From positions 992,001-1,056,000 of the forward strand of contig NW_025408677.1 in the NCBI RefSeq assembly GCF_020360975.1: a DNA stretch of 64,000 bases, given 5' to 3'. The DNA comes from Hirsutella rhossiliensis (taxonomy: Eukaryota; Ascomycota; Sordariomycetes; Hypocreales; Ophiocordycipitaceae). Of the stretch, positions 32,602-44,588 are shown piece by piece (position 1 is the stretch's first letter; each line of letters opens with the position of its first letter). The notes beneath the pieces were generated by a model, which saw only the letters and a program-made list of their open reading frames with translations, did no database searches and was not told where the DNA came from. Made by a program: the position numbers and the translations under genes.

Positions 32602-33078
32602 TCTTATAAAGAGAGATATAAGAAGTATATATAAAATATATAAAGGTAAAATTAAAAGTAAGGGGTCGGATAGGTAGGATAGAGATATTTAATTCTTATA
32701 GGGGTAGTAATTATAGTAAGGGAATAATTATTATATTACCTTAATTATCTTTATTTCTTTTATTTAACGCCCCTCTTTATACTTATTTAGTATCTTAATT
32801 AATAAAGAAGATCCTACTTAAAAAAGCTATTAATATCCTTTTAACTACTAAGCTTTTTACTAGTTTTTCCCTTTTTTTTTAGCTGTTACTAGTATATCCG
32901 TTTTATCTCTCGCTACCTTTATAGGAAGCTATTACTACTTTTACTTCCCCTCTTACCCCTACCCTCCTCTTTATATTTCCTTTTAGCTCCTTCCTTAAAA
33001 CCTATTTTTTAGCTTCCTTAGTCCCTCTTACTAAGAGATGTCTCTAAGAACTATAAAATTAAGCTATACTTTATAATA
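32602..33078 (-). repeat. 3' LTR of Copia-2
   Basis: 477 bp, RIPped version of the Copia-1 LTR, position for position. Confidence 0.8.
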
Positions 33079-36000
33079 TACCGCCTTAGCTATAGCCTAC
33101 TCTTATAGTAAGGGCATAGCTAATATAGCTTTAGGTTAGTAAGTATATAAAAGAGGTTCTTAGCTCTATACTTATTCCTTTACTTAAGGAAAGTAAGGGC
33201 CCTTTTAGGTCCTTAGGCTCTTTTAGACCTACTTAAGGAATAAGGGCCTAAAGAGGGGAAAGTCCTATAAGAAAGGGGGCCTTCTTAAAAGGGAGAAACC
33301 TAATTAAATAAGGGGCCCTCTAAAAGAAAGACCTCTTTCTTTTCTTTAGCTATAGATATTACCTTCTTATATAAGCTATTAGCTCCTTTTATAGACTCTT
33401 AAGGCGGGCTTTTAAGGATAGCTTCTTATAGACGTCTTCTAGCTTAATTTACTATAAAAAGATAGCTAGCTTTTACTTTAGTAAGGGTTTCGTAAGACTA
33501 TTTACTTTTATTAATACTATTAGAACTTAATAGATCGAAATAAGTCCCTTTTAGACCTTTTTAGTATAACTAATACTAGTAGATATCGATATATTATAGC
33601 TAGGTTAATAGCTTACTATTTTCTATAAGAATTTATATAGTTTATATATTATTATATTTTATAGATAATAGGGTTAAAATTTATAGTTATAAAGAAATAA
33701 GTAGCTAGCTAAGGAAAATCGCTTCTTTTAACGCTTTTAAAAGAGCTAATAGCTTTACCTCTATACTTAAAGTTATAATAATAGCTTACTTTAAAGCTCT
33801 TTAAGTAATAGTTCCTTTAAAAAGGGATATAATATACCCTTATAAGCTCTTTTTATTTAAGGAATTATCTATAAAGAATAAATCGCTTAAATAAAGAAAG
33901 ATTTTAGTAGCTAGTTTCCTTCCCTACCCTCTTAAGCGTAGACTATATAATCTTATTAAATAAAGATAAAGGATAGCTCTATCTACTACTTCTTAATGCT
34001 TAGGGGTAGGATTCTAGTTATACCTAGCTAGCTAAGAGACTATAAAAGAGATATTTAGTTTAGTAGAAATAGCTAAAAAAAAGCAAGGAGCCTACCTTCT
34101 ATTAATATTAGTATTTCTCTTACTCCCTAGCTTAAAAGGATAGATTAAGTAAAAGCTTTTCGTTTAATATAGGTATAGAGGGAAGCTTCTTATTAAGGGA
34201 ATTAAGGAGGAATTTATAAGCGACCTTATTAATATAGGCGTTCTAGGTAAGCTAAATAGTCTATTAGGACCTATTTTAAAGGATTTATATCCCTAGGAAC
34301 TACTTTAGCTCCCTTAACTTAGTTATCTTATACCTTTATTATAGGCCTTATATAGCCTCCCTAGCTATTACTTCTTCCTCTTTTAAGTAAGCCTAGATAA
34401 TATTATCGATATAAAAGAAAACTATAATTTTACCTTTTTATATTATATATAGTTCCTAAGGGACTTTCTTAAAGCCTAGGGCTTTAAGGGAACCTATTAA
34501 ATACTATTACTAAAGAAAGGGTAATATTTATAGTCTATATAGAGCTTTCCTAAGCTATAGAACCTTTCCTAGCTATTAAAAGCTTAGTAGAAGGCATATA
34601 TAAATAACTTCTTTTTCCTTAAGTAAGTAGTTAATAAAGGCGTTAACTATATCTATTTAATTAAGTTCGAGGTCGAATTCTTTTACTATAGCTATAAGGG
34701 TATAAAGAGATATCCTTACTAAGGTAGTTGCCTTAGTAAGAAGATCCCTTTTTTCCTACTAGTTCCTATAGATAACTAGCTAGACTTTATACTTTTAAAG
34801 GAAGCTATATTTATTAGTCTTATAGATAAAGACCTACCTATAGCTAAGGACCTATTTTCCTCTTATATTTTCCTTAAGAACCTCTTTAAAAGACCCTAAC
34901 TCTTTATATAAAGCTAGGTAGTCTTTCTAGGCTTAAAAAAACTAGTCTTAAAAGGGGTATCTTTCTTACTACTTTTAGTTTACTAGTACCTAAGTCTAAG
35001 AGGTCTCTTTTATATACCTTCCTTGCTAATAGTAGTCTAAAAAGCTAGCTTACTATAAACGCTTTATAGGAACTATCTTTTATAGGCGTTAGATAGAAGT
35101 TAGAAAAATAATCGAAATAAGAAAGTAGTTAGTCTTCTTTAGGAACTATATTAAGCCCTATACCTTCCTTTACTTCTTAAAGTAGGGATAAAAAGGCAGC
35201 TAGGTAATCCTTTAAGAGAGGTGCCTTTCCTACCCCCTTAAGAATTAAGACGGGAAGACTAACTAAAAAAGCTACTCTTAGATCTTCTTTTTATTCTATA
35301 AGAGGAGGCATAGGAAGGTAGGCGTATTCTAGCTCTACCGCTTTCCTATAGTCTCCTTCTTTATTTAGATTATCTAATCTAGTAACTTCCTCTTCTTTAA
35401 AGTCGGCGTTATCCTTAACTACTTTAACGTTAGTTTCTTCTTTTATTTCCTTATCTAGGACCTCTTCTTAAGACTATTAAGAAGGGGGGATTTATATCTT
35501 TTAAATTAGCTAACGTTATAAGAGTAAGAGGGGCTATTAATCCCTCTTTTTATCGAAAAAGCTAGATTCGTTAAAAATTATATCCCTAGTCGAAATAACC
35601 TTCTTTAAAAGAGGAATCTAGATTTAAAAGATATTTATAGAATTATAACTAATAAGGTAACTAATAAAGGCTCTAGGATTAAGCCTTCTTTTCTTCTTCC
35701 TTTTTAGCTATATATTAGTAGTTATTTTATATGCCTTATAGCTATAGGTATAAAGATAAGCTAGCGAGGCCCTCTTCTTCGTAAAGAGCTTAAGGAGAGA
35801 TTTTTAGTTTATTCCTTAGGTCTTAAAAAGGGTCTCTAGGTCCTTATTATCCCTTAGTCCCCTAGGGTCCCTTAGGGTCCGGTTTTAAAGGTAATAGGCG
35901 GTCTTAACGACTTCCCTTTAAAGGTTATAGGGAAGCTTTATAGTAAGTCTTATCGTACGGGCCCTTTCTATTATAGTACCCCTTAATCTTTCTACCCCTC

Positions 36001-36883
36001 CGTTCTAGGCCTAGGTATTCGGTGCTAATAGGAGGGGTAAAATGCCCCTTTTTTAAAGCTAATTTAAGATATCCTTTATAAATAGCTCTTTATTAAACTA
36101 TATCTTCTTTACCTTATAGCTAAAGTAGGATTTTATTTAGTTAATAAAGCCCTAGAGGGTAAACTAGTTATACTTACTTAAGTAGGTCTATAAGAAATAA
36201 GGGAAAACTATCCCTAAAAAAGCGTCTATAGAAAATATTAGCTTAATAAAGCTTTCTTAATCCTTAGAGACGTTAGTCTAATCGACCTAAGCTTCCTTAT
36301 ATAGCTAGTCTAGCTATAAAGGGGTCCGTCTAGAAATTTATCTCTTAGTCTTCCCTTAGCTATAGTATTTATACTTAATAGTCTTTAAGCCTTTTATTTA
36401 TATACCCTATTATTAGCCTTACTTATATAAAGCTAGGGGGCCTAGGTAACTAAGTTATACGTACTAAAAAAGGCTGTCTCCTTAGGCTATTAAAAGAGGA
36501 TCTTTTAAACCTACCCTCCTTTAAGTAAGGAAAGCTAACTTCTTAAGTAGTTCCTTCCTATAAATAGGTTAGAATTTAAGAATAAATTAACTAAAATTTT
36601 CCTTAATAAGCTTAATAGTCTAATTTATTTAGACTAGCCTTATAGGCTTAGACGTTATATCCTAGAAGATTCCTTCCTTTTAAAGAAAGCGGAAGGAAAT
36701 TAGGCTCGTTAAAAATTAAGGGTAAAAAGCTACCCTTTTTCGTTAAAGAATTTATAAAGAACTATTAGGTAATTTTATTATAAAATTCACCCTTTTATAC
36801 CCCTCTATCTATATAGTTAATTCCTTAGTAATAAGGTATTCCCTTTATACCTTTTTAATAGACCGGAATTATAAGAGTATATT
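32602..36883 (-). mobile_element. Copia-2: RIPped Ty1/copia element, left part
   Basis: 3' LTR 32,602-33,078 (477 bp), then RNase H, RT and integrase regions colinear with Copia-1 (45,063-48,845). Heavily RIPped. Chromovirus A copy 1 is inserted at 36,884 with duplication atatt, and the copia resumes at 43,862 with the protease/gag-end region, ending at about 44,106 without a 5' LTR. Confidence 0.8.
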
Positions 36884-37069
36884 TATAAGAGTCTTTAACT
36901 ATTATAGGTTATAGGCTTAGGCTACGGCCTAAGCCGTATAGTTATATGCGGAGGGCCGGATCCCGTACGTATATATATGGGTTAGCCGCGTATAGGAGAG
37001 CTCTATATAGCTTATTAATATCATCCTACGGACGGCACCTACGCGCACGCCTCTGCCTACTCCGTGATA
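36884..37069 (+). repeat. 5' LTR of chromovirus A copy 1
   Basis: 186 bp. A perfect 9-bp stem with a TACG loop lies at 36,914-36,935. Differences from the 3' LTR are transitions. Confidence 0.9.
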
Positions 37070-37095
37070 GTATAAGCTATTAATTAATAGATCTA

Positions 37096-38300
37096 ATAGA
37101 TATCTCTCCGGAGAAGGCGCCTCCCCCTCGAGGAAGCACTTTACCCCTCCCTAGACGGACAGGAAGTATCGCAGCTATCCTAGAAGCGATTAGAAGCGCG
37201 ACGGCTAGCGAGAAGGACGAGGTTCTCGCTGCACTAGGGGAGCCGTCTACGAGACCGGCTTTAACCCCTACGGCCTCCGTAACGCCGGTTACGGCGGCGA
37301 CACTACCGACGAGGAAGCCGCTCCCTTAGCCGACTTAGGATAGCAAGCCGGAGTCCTTTTACTTCTTCCTTAGCCGGCTATAGACGAAGTTTATAACCGA
37401 CGAGAAATAGGGCCTAAATAGCTATTGCGATATAGCGTGGTATTCGCTCCTCTATACGCTGCCGGAGCCCTAGATACGGCGGATCTCCGGATTCTAGGAT
37501 AAGGGCGGCCCTAGGGGCAGACGCGACCTATAAGACTTCTTCTAACACCTTATATATACGTTCGGCAACGTGCAGGAGCGGGAGAAGGCGTAAGATAGGC
37601 TGCGGACCCTTAAGTAGAGAGACGGATAAACCTTTAGCGAATTCCTTCCTAATTTCGAAGAGACGCTCTTACGGGCAGCGGGGACTACGGTATAGGAAGA
37701 TAGCATAAAGCTTATATAGCTATAGAATTCGATTACGCCGGCCCTACGGGAGCTACTTATCCCTATAATTATGCCTACTAACTATAGCGAGTACATAAGC
37801 CGGTTAATAAAGGTAGCTTAGGGCTACGAGCAGACGCCGCGTTTCTAGAAGCTCTATAAGCGCACGCCGTATAGCGGCGACGGGATCACCGCCCCTCCGT
37901 AAGATAAATAACCGGCTATCGACACGGACGGGGATACCCTAATATCGGCTACCCGCACGGACCGGGCTAGACGCGGCAAGAAGACGCCGTCGACTACCCC
38001 CTATACCGCCCCGCACTCTAAGCAGCGGGCGAAGTAGGTAACGAGCGAGGAAATCGGGAAGAGGAAGGCTAACGGCCGCTGCCTACGTTGCGGAGCATCT
38101 ACGCACTTTATATTAAAATGCCCCTTCCTTTTAGCTAAGCGGCCCGTAGCGGTTTAAGTAGCGAAGATAGAACCGCTCCTCGCCTTAGACGATAAGGAGG
38201 ACTCCGCCCCCCTAGGCCCGGAGGAAAAAGAATAGCTCTAGAGCAAAGACGGGCTCCGGAGCCCTAATTACTAGCACTAGTAAAGGAGAAGGAAGAATTA
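37096..38300 (+). pseudogene. Chromovirus A gag with CCHC zinc knuckle
   Basis: One frame runs from a presumed start (now ATA) at 37,096 to beyond the zinc knuckle, interrupted only by RIP-type TAG/TAA. The N-terminal third is an open, Pro/Ala-rich segment, then the capsid region. An intact knuckle, CLRCGASTHFILKC (CX2CX4HX4C), starts at 38,080. Gag and pol frames differ (pol is in the -1 frame relative to gag), so pol would need a frameshift, as is common in this group. Not functional because of the stops. Confidence 0.75.
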
Positions 38301-41300
38301 TCCGCCTATATAGAAGAGGAGCCTACTTTAATATAGGTTATAATTAATAACTCCTTACCCGTTGCCGCCCTTATAGACGAGGGCTGCTAGTGCTACGCCG
38401 TAGTTAACGAGGCGCTTACGCGAGAGATATAAGTGCTAGTAGAAAAGATCGCCCTAAGGCGAGTAAAGGGCGCCTTAGGCGCGATAGAGGGTGCGGTAAT
38501 TAAGGGCATTATATAGCTAGCTATAAAGGTCGACGGTTGCTATAAGCTTATCGTAGCCTATATAATCCCTTAACTAGAGTTTCCCTTAATCCTTAGGAAA
38601 CCCTAGTTATTATATATAGAGTTATACTCGGTTCTATATTAAAGGAAGCTATAGTTTAGGCCTATATAACGGTAGGTCCGCTACGACGACGGTTCCGTAG
38701 GCGTAGGACTAGGCGTGCGAGCTTTATACTCGGTATAAGAAGTCCTTGCCTCTATCTTCGTAGGAACCGTGCGACGGGTAGAGCGGGGGCAAGGCCGGGC
38801 AGCGGCTAACGCAGCGGTCTACGTAGTTAGCCTAGCGGACATCGATAAGGCCCTCTAGACGAAGAAGCCGAAGTCGCCCTCTAAGCTACGGTAATAGATA
38901 CCGGAGCGCTTTTACGACCTCCTACCGCTATTCGAGTCCTAGGAAGCGGATAAGCTTAACCCGTATAAGCCGAGGGTAGACTATAGGATCGTACTCCGTA
39001 CCGATAAAAAGGGGCAGGAACTGCCCGCACCGTTTAGACCGCTATATAGTATATTATACGCGGAGCTACTAGTGCTAAAGAAGACGCTAAGGGACCTCTT
39101 AGATAAGGGTTTTATTTAAGTAAGTAGCTCCGAAGTAGGAGCGCCGGTCCTATTCGTGCGTAAACTAAGGGGCGGGATATAGTTCTATTACGACTATAGG
39201 GCCCTAAACGCAATTACGAGGCTAGACCGCTACCCCTTGCCCTTAATCTCGGATACGCTCTATAACCTTTCGAAGGCGAAGTAGTTTACGAAGCTAGATA
39301 TAAAATAAGCGTTTTATAAGGTACGGATCTCGGAGGGTAACGAGTAGAAGACGGCGTTCCGTATACGCTACGGCTTATTCGAGTAGCTTATAACGCTCTT
39401 CGGCCTCTTAGGAGCGCCCGCTACCTTCTAGCGTTATATTAATAACGTGCTTTAGGACTTCCTCGATAAGTTCGCCTCTATATATATAGATAATATCCTT
39501 ATCTATATAAGCGGCTCCTACGAGGACTATATACGGAAAGTACGGAGGGTCCTAGAGCGCCTCTAACTTTATAAGCTCTACCTCGACCCGGATAAGTGCG
39601 AATTTAGGGTTAAGAGGGTTAAGTACCTAGGCTTTATTATCTACGTAGGCGTAGGCATATAGGCGGACCCCGTAAAGATCTAGGCGATTCGGGACTAGGC
39701 TGCCCTAACTACGTAGATAAGCGTACGGAGCTTCCTTAGGTTCGCGAACTATTATAGGATATTTATTAGGGGCTTCTCCTATATTATAATGCCCCTAAAC
39801 GAGATTACCGGGAAGTAGACCGCCTTTCGCTAGGGGCCCGTATAAGAAGGAGCGTTCCGTATACTTAAGGACCTATTCTCTTAAGCCCCGGTACTGCTCT
39901 AGTAGGACTTCGACCGGTCTACGTTAGTTAAAGCGGACTATAGCGGCTAGGCACTTAGAGGAACGCTCTCTTAGGAGGTAAACGGGCGGAAGCAACCGGT
40001 AGCGTTCTACTCCCGTAAGCTAACCTTAGTAGAGCGGAATTACGCTATTTACGATAAGGAGATACTAGCGATTATTAGCTACCTTAAGCAATAGTAAGCG
40101 GAGCTCTAGAGCTATAAGAGCTTCGAGGTTCTTATAGACTATAGGAACCTCGAGTACTTTATAACTCGCTAGCACCTCTCGGAGCGGTAAGCCCGCTAGG
40201 CGGAGTATCTCTTACGCTTTAACTTCTCGATTAAGTACCGCCCTAGGCGGGACTTCGCGGTCCTAGACGCGCTTTCCTAGAGGGATTAAGAGCGGCCGAC
40301 GGGAGCGGATATCGAGGCCCGGGATCTATAGCTTATCCTATAGGAAGTACTACGGACTTATATAGGAGCTTCCCTAGTAGAGGAAGACGCGGTATTAGCG
40401 AATAAGCTTCCCCCCGCGCCCTTGCCTCGGTCCGGCGAGGAGGGATAGACCGGCCTAGGGGCGCGCGCGGCGAGAGTGTTCTAAGATAAGGCCCTTTAAC
40501 GCTTATAGGATAGGATAGCGGCTCTAGACCGCACCTACGAGGGCGTGCGCCGCGCCGTTAAGTCCGGCGCTCGACGCTTAGATCCGAAGCTAAAGCTAAA
40601 GGTATAGGTGGCCGACTGCTATATCGACCTACGGGGGCATCTACGCTAGCGGGGGAGACTATAGGTACCGGGCGCACTATATACCACGGAAGCTAAGGAG
40701 AAGGAGGGACCGCCGGAGCTAGATAAATAGAACGAGCTCTAAGGGAGGCTAGTCTAACTTATCTATAACTTTAGCGTCGTAGGTTACCTAGGCAGACAGG
40801 GCATAGTAGCAGGCCTTGCGAGGGACTTTTACTGGCCCCTCCTATAGCACTACGTTTATCGCTTCCTCCGTAACTACGATATCTATAGCCGTACGAAGAT
40901 CTAGAGGGCGTAGCTTAAAGGGCTGCTTAAGCAGCTTCTAGTACCCGACCGGTTCTATACGTATATATAGATAGACTTTATAACGGACCTCCTACTTATA
41001 GAGGGCGGCAACCGCTATATATAGGTAATTAAGGACCGACTTAGTAAGTCTATAGTATTAGAGCTAATGCCGTCTATAGATATAGAGTCTTACGTAGAGC
41101 GCTTCTTATAGTGCTAGGCCCGCTCGTATAGCTAGCTAGCCTCTATTATAAGCGATAGGGGATCGAATTAGACTAGCCGCTTTTAGTAGCACCTATACTA
41201 GCTACTTTAGATTATATAGCTGCTTAGCACGGCATATTACCTATAGACCGACGGAGGGCCCGAGAGGGTTAACTAAGAGGCGTAGGCTTACCTATAGGCT

Positions 41301-42070
41301 ATCGTAGCCCGTAACTAAGTAGACTAAGACCGATGGCTCCCCGCGGCCTAACTTACGTTAAATAGTAGACTATATACCTCTATTAGGATAGCCCCTTTCT
41401 TTATAACGTATAGCTTTAAACTACCCTTACTAGTTCCCTTTACCGTAGACGTAGTAGCGGAGCAGCATAGCAATTCGTTACCGGAGGGCCGCGCCTCCGC
41501 GTTCGTATAAAAGCTATAGGAGACCACGGATTATTGCTAATCCGCGATAGCCGCCGCGGCGTAAGATTAAGAGTAGTACGCTAATAAGACTAGGGCCCTA
41601 GTAGATAGGTTCGCGGTAGGAGATAAGGTATAGCTAGACCTCCGTAACTATAGGTCGGCACGATTAAAGAAGAAGCTTAACTAGCTATACGCGAAGTTTA
41701 CGGTACGGAAGGTTATTAGCCTATAGGTTATAGAGCTCGATAGTCTCCTAACGGGGGTCTATAATAAGATTAACGTAGACCTCCTTCGTAGAGCCTCCTC
41801 CGACCCGCTGCCTGGATAAGAAGCAGCGGACGCCTAACCGCCTATAATCGAGGTAGAGGGAGAAGACGAGTTCGAGGTCGAAGAGATACGGGCCGCGCGC
41901 TAGAAAAAGGTCGGTAGGGGGAAACGCTAGGAGGTCCTCGTTAAGTAGCGCGGGTATCTCGACCCTACGTAGGAACCTATATATAAGTTTACGGGAACCG
42001 CAGCCCTCGATAAGTTTAAAGCCCTATTTAGAACGGTAGACGAGAACGACGGACTAGCGGACCACCGATA
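38270..42070 (+). pseudogene. Chromovirus A pol: protease, RT, RNase H, integrase, chromodomain
   Basis: A single frame carries the protease near 38,365 (AALIDEGC; the usual D-S/T-G Ser is replaced), RT at 39,190-39,700 with the active site at 39,483-39,494 reading YIDN (second Asp lost by G-to-A), and RNase H near 40,000-40,100. Integrase spans about 40,830-41,450, with DFITDL and SDRGSN holding the first two catalytic Asp. The chromodomain at 41,871-42,030 starts FEVEEI and includes RGYLDPT. Stops are nearly all TAG at Trp/Gln positions. The chromodomain marks it as a chromovirus, whose integration is expected to favour heterochromatin. Confidence 0.85.
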
Positions 42071-42194
42071 GTAGCCCGGGCTAAGACTACGAAGTAAGTA
42101 AAGCGGAGTAGGTAGTTATAATAACGCGAGCGTAATTATATAAGCAGAGATAAAAATAGCGTTTATTTTAGGGCAGAGCCCCTAGACTACCTAG

Positions 42195-43129
42195 ACCTAC
42201 TCTTTATCCTTATCGTCGTCCTTATCCTTATCCTCGTCGTCCTCCTCTACCTTATTAGCGGCGGCGGCGCTCTCTAGGGCGCTTAGGCGGCCCTCTAGGC
42301 CCGCGAGCTAGTCGGCGGCAGCGGCGGCTCCGGGGGCTCCGGGGGCGGGGGGGGCCCGGCCAGCAGCGGGGGGGGGGGGGGGGGCGGGCACGGCTAAGGG
42401 GACCGCCGATAGGGCGACGGAGGCAGTGTCCCTAGTGCCGGGAGAGTTAGCAGCGGAAGCAGAAGAGCTAGATAAGAGGAACCTACTTAGGGACGAGGCC
42501 CTAGCGCTCGAGGGCGCGGAGATTGCGGTAGGCGGCGGCGGCGGCGGTAAGGCGATTCTTAGCAGCCCCCCGTGCCTACCCATGCGCGCCGGCCTTTTAA
42601 GCCGACGCCGCAGCGAGCAGGACGGGAGGCGCCGCCTTATAGGCGCGGCCGGCACGCGCGCACTAGTAACAACTACCGCCACGGCGGCGCCCGACTTAGT
42701 CGGCGCAGGGGAGCTCCTGCGACGCGCACCGCATATAGGGGGCCGCGCGGGCGGCTCCGGCCTGCACTTAGCGTTTATGCTTTGAGAAGTTAGCGGAAAA
42801 TAGCCACTACGCTCGCTAGGCAGCGGACTTACGGGGGTGGCAGTGGCGGAGGCGGGGGCAGAGGGGCCGGGCGTCACGGCCGGCGGCGGGGACGGCGTCG
42901 TTACCCGGAAGGGCGACGTAAGGGCGGCCAGCGCAGCAGAGGCAGAGGCGGCGGCGGTAGGCGCGGTCGCGGGGGCGCGGGCGGGAGCGGGGGCGCGGGC
43001 AGGAGCAGCGGCAGCGGCGGAGCCGTCGTCGGCCGTGCCTAGCACGGCGTCGACGAACGACTCCGCACGCTCCGAGAAGGAGGAAGCGGGGGAGGGGGAG
43101 GCAGATATGTCTATCGCGGAAGTTAGCAT
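42195..43129 (-). CDS. Antisense ORF of chromovirus A (copy 1), function unknown
   Basis: 273 codons are open from the ATG at 43,129 to a TAG at 42,308. The TAG sits where the reading clearly continues (GLEGRLSALESAAAANK, then a Asp/Glu/Lys-rich tail), so it is a RIP-type Gln-to-stop and the product was about 310 residues. Order: ESFVDAVL helix, Ala/Pro-rich low-complexity part, basic segment with RRRLPSCSLRRRLKRP, poly-Pro, Ser-rich helix, second Ala/Pro part encoded by a 17-base G run (plus strand 42,368-42,384), a short coiled-coil candidate and an acidic tail. The frame is conserved in copy 2, with net length change a multiple of three. It converges tail-to-tail with pol. No known family was recognised; a nucleic-acid-binding accessory protein is a guess from the basic stretch. 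Low-complexity GC-rich DNA can create chance ORFs, hence moderate confidence. Confidence 0.45.
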
Positions 43130-43218
43130 TACGAATTACGGCCTCCCGCTCTATAGGGCGGAGAACTTACTAGTTAAAGTTATTGTTATTAGGGCTATTA
43201 TTGCTGCTGCGGCTATTA

Positions 43219-43291
43219 CTGCGAGCACACGTTAATAAAGCGGCCCGCATAGCTAGGAACGAACTAACGCCCCGGGTAGAGCGGAACTTAC
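43219..43291 (-). other. Possible intron in the leader of the antisense gene
   Basis: A GTAAGT donor (43,291-43,286), a TATTAAC-type branch sequence near 43,233 and a CAG acceptor at 43,221-43,219 give a 73-base intron, a normal fungal size. The same donor and branch occur in copy 2 (donor near 20,958, acceptor TAG near 21,020). Confidence 0.35.
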
Positions 43292-43360
43292 CTATTGCTG
43301 CTACTGCTACGGTTAAAGAAGGAGGAGAAGGAAAGGAAGGAGGAAGGGGGGGATGCCGCC

Positions 43361-43367
43361 TTATATA
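43361..43367 (-). promoter_or_regulatory. TATA box of the antisense gene, chromovirus A copy 1
   Basis: tatataa on the minus strand, followed by a pyrimidine tract (plus strand purines 43,316-43,352), about 235 bases before the ATG at 43,129. The arrangement is conserved in copy 2 at 20,871. Confidence 0.5.
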
Positions 43368-43670
43368 CCCCTAGGTAGAAGAGGCTGCCTAAGGCCGAGG
43401 GGACGGGCAACCTAAGGCTTACGTAGGTCCGGGCCGGCCGCCGGCTACCTAGGGGCGCATATAATAGGTTGCGCCCCTATTTAAACGGCCAGCCGGCCGA
43501 TAAGTATAGAGCCCGGTTCCGGCTGCCCGGGCTAATAGGCGCGGGGATAATAGGGCTAGTAGGGCCAGCACGATTAACGGAAAAGGGCAGGGTAGAGCTA
43601 GCGGCACGGGCCCTATAGTGCGGAAGCCGTTAATAGGGCAACGCCGCGCCGCGCTCGAGGGAGGGCATTA

Positions 43671-43856
43671 TATAAGAGTCTTTAACTATTATAGGTTATA
43701 GGCTTAGGCTACGGCCTAAGCCGTGTAGTTACGTGCGGAGGGCCGGATCCCGCACGTATATATACGGGTTAGCCGCGTATAGGAGAGCTCTGCATAGCTT
43801 GTTAACATTATCCTACGGACGGCACCTACGCGCACGCCTCTGCCTACTCCGTAATA
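43671..43856 (+). repeat. 3' LTR of chromovirus A copy 1
   Basis: 186 bp, less RIPped than the 5' LTR. Preceded by a purine-rich tract (gagggaggg, about 43,657-43,665) suited to plus-strand priming. Hairpin at 43,701-43,722. Confidence 0.9.
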
Positions 43857-44106
43857 ATATTATAGATATTAAGGGAAGTACTAAAGTTAAAGAGAGCTAA
43901 TTTTTATAGGGGATAATTAAATAGCTCTAATAGTTAGTCTTAGCCTTATTAATCTATAGGGAAGATAAATACTAGATTTACTATACTAACGACTTTTTCT
44001 TAATTTTATAGCTTATATAAAGGTAGCGGCGTTATTAGTTACTATTTTTTAGTAACCTAAATCTTATCTATCTTCTTCTATAATAAGGGGTCCTCTTTAA
44101 GAGACT
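43857..44106 (-). mobile_element. Copia-2, right part (protease / gag-end region)
   Basis: After the duplication atatt the sequence matches 48,849-49,085 of Copia-1 with RIP transitions, then stops matching at about 44,106. The 5' LTR and most of gag are missing. Confidence 0.7.
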
Positions 44107-44583
44107 TTTTAATAACGTTTTCTAGTCCCTTAATATAAGGAACGGTGTTCCTACTATAACTAAGGCAGCTATAATATACTCTCCCGATTATATAAGCTAA
44201 TAAGTAGTATATTAATTATAGATAAAACCCTATATTATAGTATAAGAATCGCTCGTTATTTTATATATTATTATATATTAAACGGTTTACTAGTTATTAT
44301 ATAATCGGAATTCGAAGAAATAGACCTAGCTTAGAATACTAGCTAAGACCTCTTAAGAATACCGGTATAACTAACCTCCTTTAAATATAAATATTAGTAG
44401 AACTAAGATACTTCTTAATATACTTAAGGTATTACTAAATTCCTTAGTCTTATAGCTATATAGTAGCCTAAATCTAGTCCCGAAAGGTTCTTCTATTTAG
44501 CTATAATTATCTATATAAGATAGTATATCTGCTAGTAGATAGAGATAGAATTATTAACTTTAATACCTCTTCTATATACTAAT
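44107..44583 (+). mobile_element. Copia-3, 5' leader or LTR remnant
   Basis: RIPped sequence whose continuation across the Copia-1 insertion (duplication ataat) is the gag of Copia-3 at 50,852. It should therefore hold the 5' LTR and leader of Copia-3, but the matching 3' LTR lies outside the window and the limits cannot be set. Confidence 0.45.
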
Positions 44584-44588
44584 ATAAT

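Larger units (their letters stand above)
36884..43856 (+). mobile_element. Chromovirus A, full-length copy 1 (6,973 bp)
   Basis: 186-bp LTRs at both ends and duplication atatt (36,879-36,883 and 43,857-43,861). Gag, then pol in another frame (RT, RNase H, integrase, chromodomain), then a convergent antisense gene and the 3' LTR. It is inserted in the protease/integrase junction of Copia-2. LTR ends read tataagag...gtaata, i.e. TG...CA after RIP. Confidence 0.92.

Noticed and set aside
42426..43235. Plus-strand ORFs of 119 and 132 codons at the chromovirus A 3' end
   Set aside because: They overlap the longer antisense ORF, have no promoter-like signals, and are interrupted between 42,785 and 42,837. 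They are kept only as the alternative that could overturn the antisense call.
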